Shown here piece after piece: positions 3,633 to 5,083 of a stretch of DNA of 5,083 nucleotides. How positions within the stretch are numbered: position 1 is the stretch's first letter; each line of letters opens with the position of its first letter. A model generated the notes under the pieces. That model saw nothing but the letters and a program-made list of their open reading frames with translations, searched no databases and was not told the origin of the DNA. Both the position numbers and the translations under genes were made by a program. This DNA comes from Tannerella sp. (lineage in GTDB: Bacteria; Bacteroidota; Bacteroidia; Bacteroidales; Tannerellaceae): assembly GCA_031259505.1 (NCBI GenBank), contig JAIRLL010000136.1:1-5083 (forward strand). The letters run 5' to 3'.

Positions 3633-5083
3633 ATGCTTGCCGATAAATTATATACCCCATCGGGCAGTCCCATACGCTTTTTCTCATCGCGGGACCATCA
3701 GCCGGATACGTACCGCGCAAAGTACGCGCCCGACGACGCTACCGACGTGCAGTTTTGCAGTCTGGACGCGCCGCTCGCCGTATCCCTCCAAATGCTGAAC
3801 GAAAAAAACAGAGTGATAAGAACATCGGATGTAAGGATAAGAAAACAGGGCGATTATAACTTCTACACGGCAACCATTCAGTTCACAGGATTTCCCGAAG
3901 GCCTCTACCGCATGAGGATAAATGCCTTAAATGCGAAAAGCATAACAACGGTGATGTGGAGCAACCTGATATGCGTGTGCGAAGCCAACCGTGATTTACC
4001 CCTGATTCACTGGAACAATTCCTACAACAAGGAAAGCATCGACTATTCGGAGGTCAAATTCTTTTCCATGCGCATAGAAGGCGGATTCCTACCCAAAAAC
4101 TACCGGCCGAAAAGCGAACAGACACAATACCAAAGTCAGGCGCGACGCTTCATAACGCTGTTCTCTGAAACCTATTCCACAAGCATGTTTACCGCAGGCG
4201 TAAAAGGAATACCGGACAGCGTACATGCCCTTGTCCATTCCGCCTTTTCGTGCGACAACCTGTACATCGACCGCATCGAATATGCCAAATACGAGGACGC
4301 CGCATGGGAAAGCTCGGAACTGGACGAACGGTACCCTTTCCGAAACTGGACGATAGAAATGGTGCAGAACGAAGGCGAAATGCCCGACGACTGGCACGAC
4401 GCATGGTTCTTTGAATTTGGATACGAATTTAATCCCGTCATCAACATGGATGAAACCGGAGGCGCGTTTGTGGTGGATATTATTTCATTGAAAGACGGGG
4501 TAAAAACAGGCTATACGTGGACAAATTCAAACGAATGGATTATCCATGACACAGGCGACCGGTTTGTGATCAATCCCAATTTCGACAACGAACATACCGG
4601 AACGATCGTCTTTACGCAGAACGAAAGCGGAAGGACGCGCACGGTCACCGTTACGCAGGCCAAAGCCGTCGAAAAGCCCGTAACGGTGGAATACGCCATC
4701 GACAGTACGACCGGCGAGAATGCGCGCGTAGCAATGCCGATAACATGGGATGACGGCATTATGGACGTTATGATCGACTGGGGTGACGGCAATTTCACTG
4801 TAACGCCGGATAAAAATATATTCCACTATTATAACGCGCCGGGCGCTTATACGGCGAAATTCATTCCGCTCAGCAACCGGACGCCGAACAGTACTTACAG
4901 GATAGAATGCGACAAGCCCTTCGTGAGAGAACGCCTGACAAAAATATTGTCGTGGGGATCGGCAAAGGTATACACCGCGCATAGTATGTGCGGCAACTGT
5001 ACCCTGCTCACGTATGTCGCAATAGATTATTACCCCGGCACAGGCACTTCTTTCGGAGTATTCGAAGACGTAACGGATTTCAG
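3633..5083 (+). CDS. Modular phage adhesin/tail-fibre protein with BACON-like, PKD-like and BspA-type repeat segments, 3'-truncated
   Basis: The frame runs from ATG 3633 (an in-frame TAG at 3612 bars a longer start) to the right edge without a stop; 483 residues are visible. Residues 1-270 form a region of unrecognised fold, with MRIEGGFLPKNYRP, SMFTAGVKGIPDSVHALVHSAFSCDNLYIDRIEY and WTIEMVQNEGE; I take it to be the virion-anchoring part. Residues about 271-343 look like a BACON domain: GGAFVVDI, W296 and W302, then NEHTGTIVFTQNESG and the closing VTVTQ (Q342). About 352-412 resemble a PKD or related Ig-like fold, with WGDG at 383-386 and a later YNAPGAYTAKF strand. From about 431, LTKILSWG...SMCGNCTLLTYV and FEDVTDFS resemble the start of BspA/DUF285-type leucine-rich repeats. 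No N-terminal signal peptide is seen, which favours a virion protein over a secreted lipoprotein. Probable role: binding host surface glycans, mucus or proteins. A strong terminator separates it from the tail genes. Confidence 0.75.
   Translation, partial: MLADKLYTPSGSPIRFFSSRDHQPDTYRAKYAPDDATDVQFCSLDAPLAVSLQMLNEKNRVIRTSDVRIRKQGDYNFYTATIQFTGFPEGLYRMRINALNAKSITTVMWSNLICVCEANRDLPLIHWNNSYNKESIDYSEVKFFSMRIEGGFLPKNYRPKSEQTQYQSQARRFITLFSETYSTSMFTAGVKGIPDSVHALVHSAFSCDNLYIDRIEYAKYEDAAWESSELDERYPFRNWTIEMVQNEGEMPDDWHDAWFFEFGYEFNPVINMDETGGAFVVDIISLKDGVKTGYTWTNSNEWIIHDTGDRFVINPNFDNEHTGTIVFTQNESGRTRTVTVTQAKAVEKPVTVEYAIDSTTGENARVAMPITWDDGIMDVMIDWGDGNFTVTPDKNIFHYYNAPGAYTAKFIPLSNRTPNSTYRIECDKPFVRERLTKILSWGSAKVYTAHSMCGNCTLLTYVAIDYYPGTGTSFGVFEDVTDF

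Noticed and set aside
3461..3646. 61-residue + strand frame MFIWLRLLLNK...
   Set aside because: It runs through the intrinsic terminator and the C/T-rich repeat leader, overlaps the adhesin start, and has a low-complexity Ser/Leu/Pro translation.
4089..4982. Several 70-150-residue minus-strand frames over the adhesin gene
   Set aside because: They overlap each other and a long + strand frame with recognisable domain motifs, and their translations show no domain or initiation signal.

Overview
This window reads as part of the structural (morphogenesis) module of a tailed phage or integrated prophage of a Bacteroidota host, most likely Bacteroidales. Three things point to that host group: start codons are preceded by A-rich tracts rather than clear Shine-Dalgarno sequences (two genes follow AATTAAAAA-type runs); the last gene carries a BACON-like domain followed by a PKD-like WGDG motif and the start of what looks like BspA/DUF285-type leucine-rich repeats; and several proteins have the character of structural proteins from Bacteroides-type phages. 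All genes I accept are on the + strand.

Layout. Bases 2-1015 are the 3' part of an HK97-fold major capsid protein gene whose start lies before the window. Next come three tightly packed small genes at 1023-1238, 1235-1717 and 1714-2250. They are joined by two 4-bp start/stop overlaps (ATGA and GTGA), which suggests translational coupling. By position and sequence character they are probably head-tail connector and tail-completion proteins. A 77-bp AT-rich gap at 2251-2327 holds a sharp GC-rich palindrome between exact 13-bp direct repeats. It is followed by a probable major tail (tube) protein at 2328-3248 and a small 59-residue gene at 3274-3453. A strong intrinsic terminator at 3475-3511 closes this transcription unit.

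After the terminator there is a pyrimidine-rich, repeat-bearing, non-coding leader at 3512-3632. A large open frame then starts at 3633 and runs off the right edge. It encodes at least 483 residues of a modular protein: a long N-terminal domain of unrecognised fold, then BACON-like, PKD-like and BspA-like repeat segments. I read it as a virion-associated adhesin or tail-fibre protein, probably transcribed separately from the head/tail genes.

Taken together, the genes would build the capsid shell, join it to the tail, form the tail tube, and (last gene) recognise surface glycans or mucus. No tape-measure gene lies between the tail-tube candidate and the adhesin. I see no tRNA, rRNA, CRISPR array, transposase or defence gene here. 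The most distinctive points are the modular adhesin, an apparent inserted beta-rich domain in the capsid protein, and the flanked palindromic element between the connector and tail genes.
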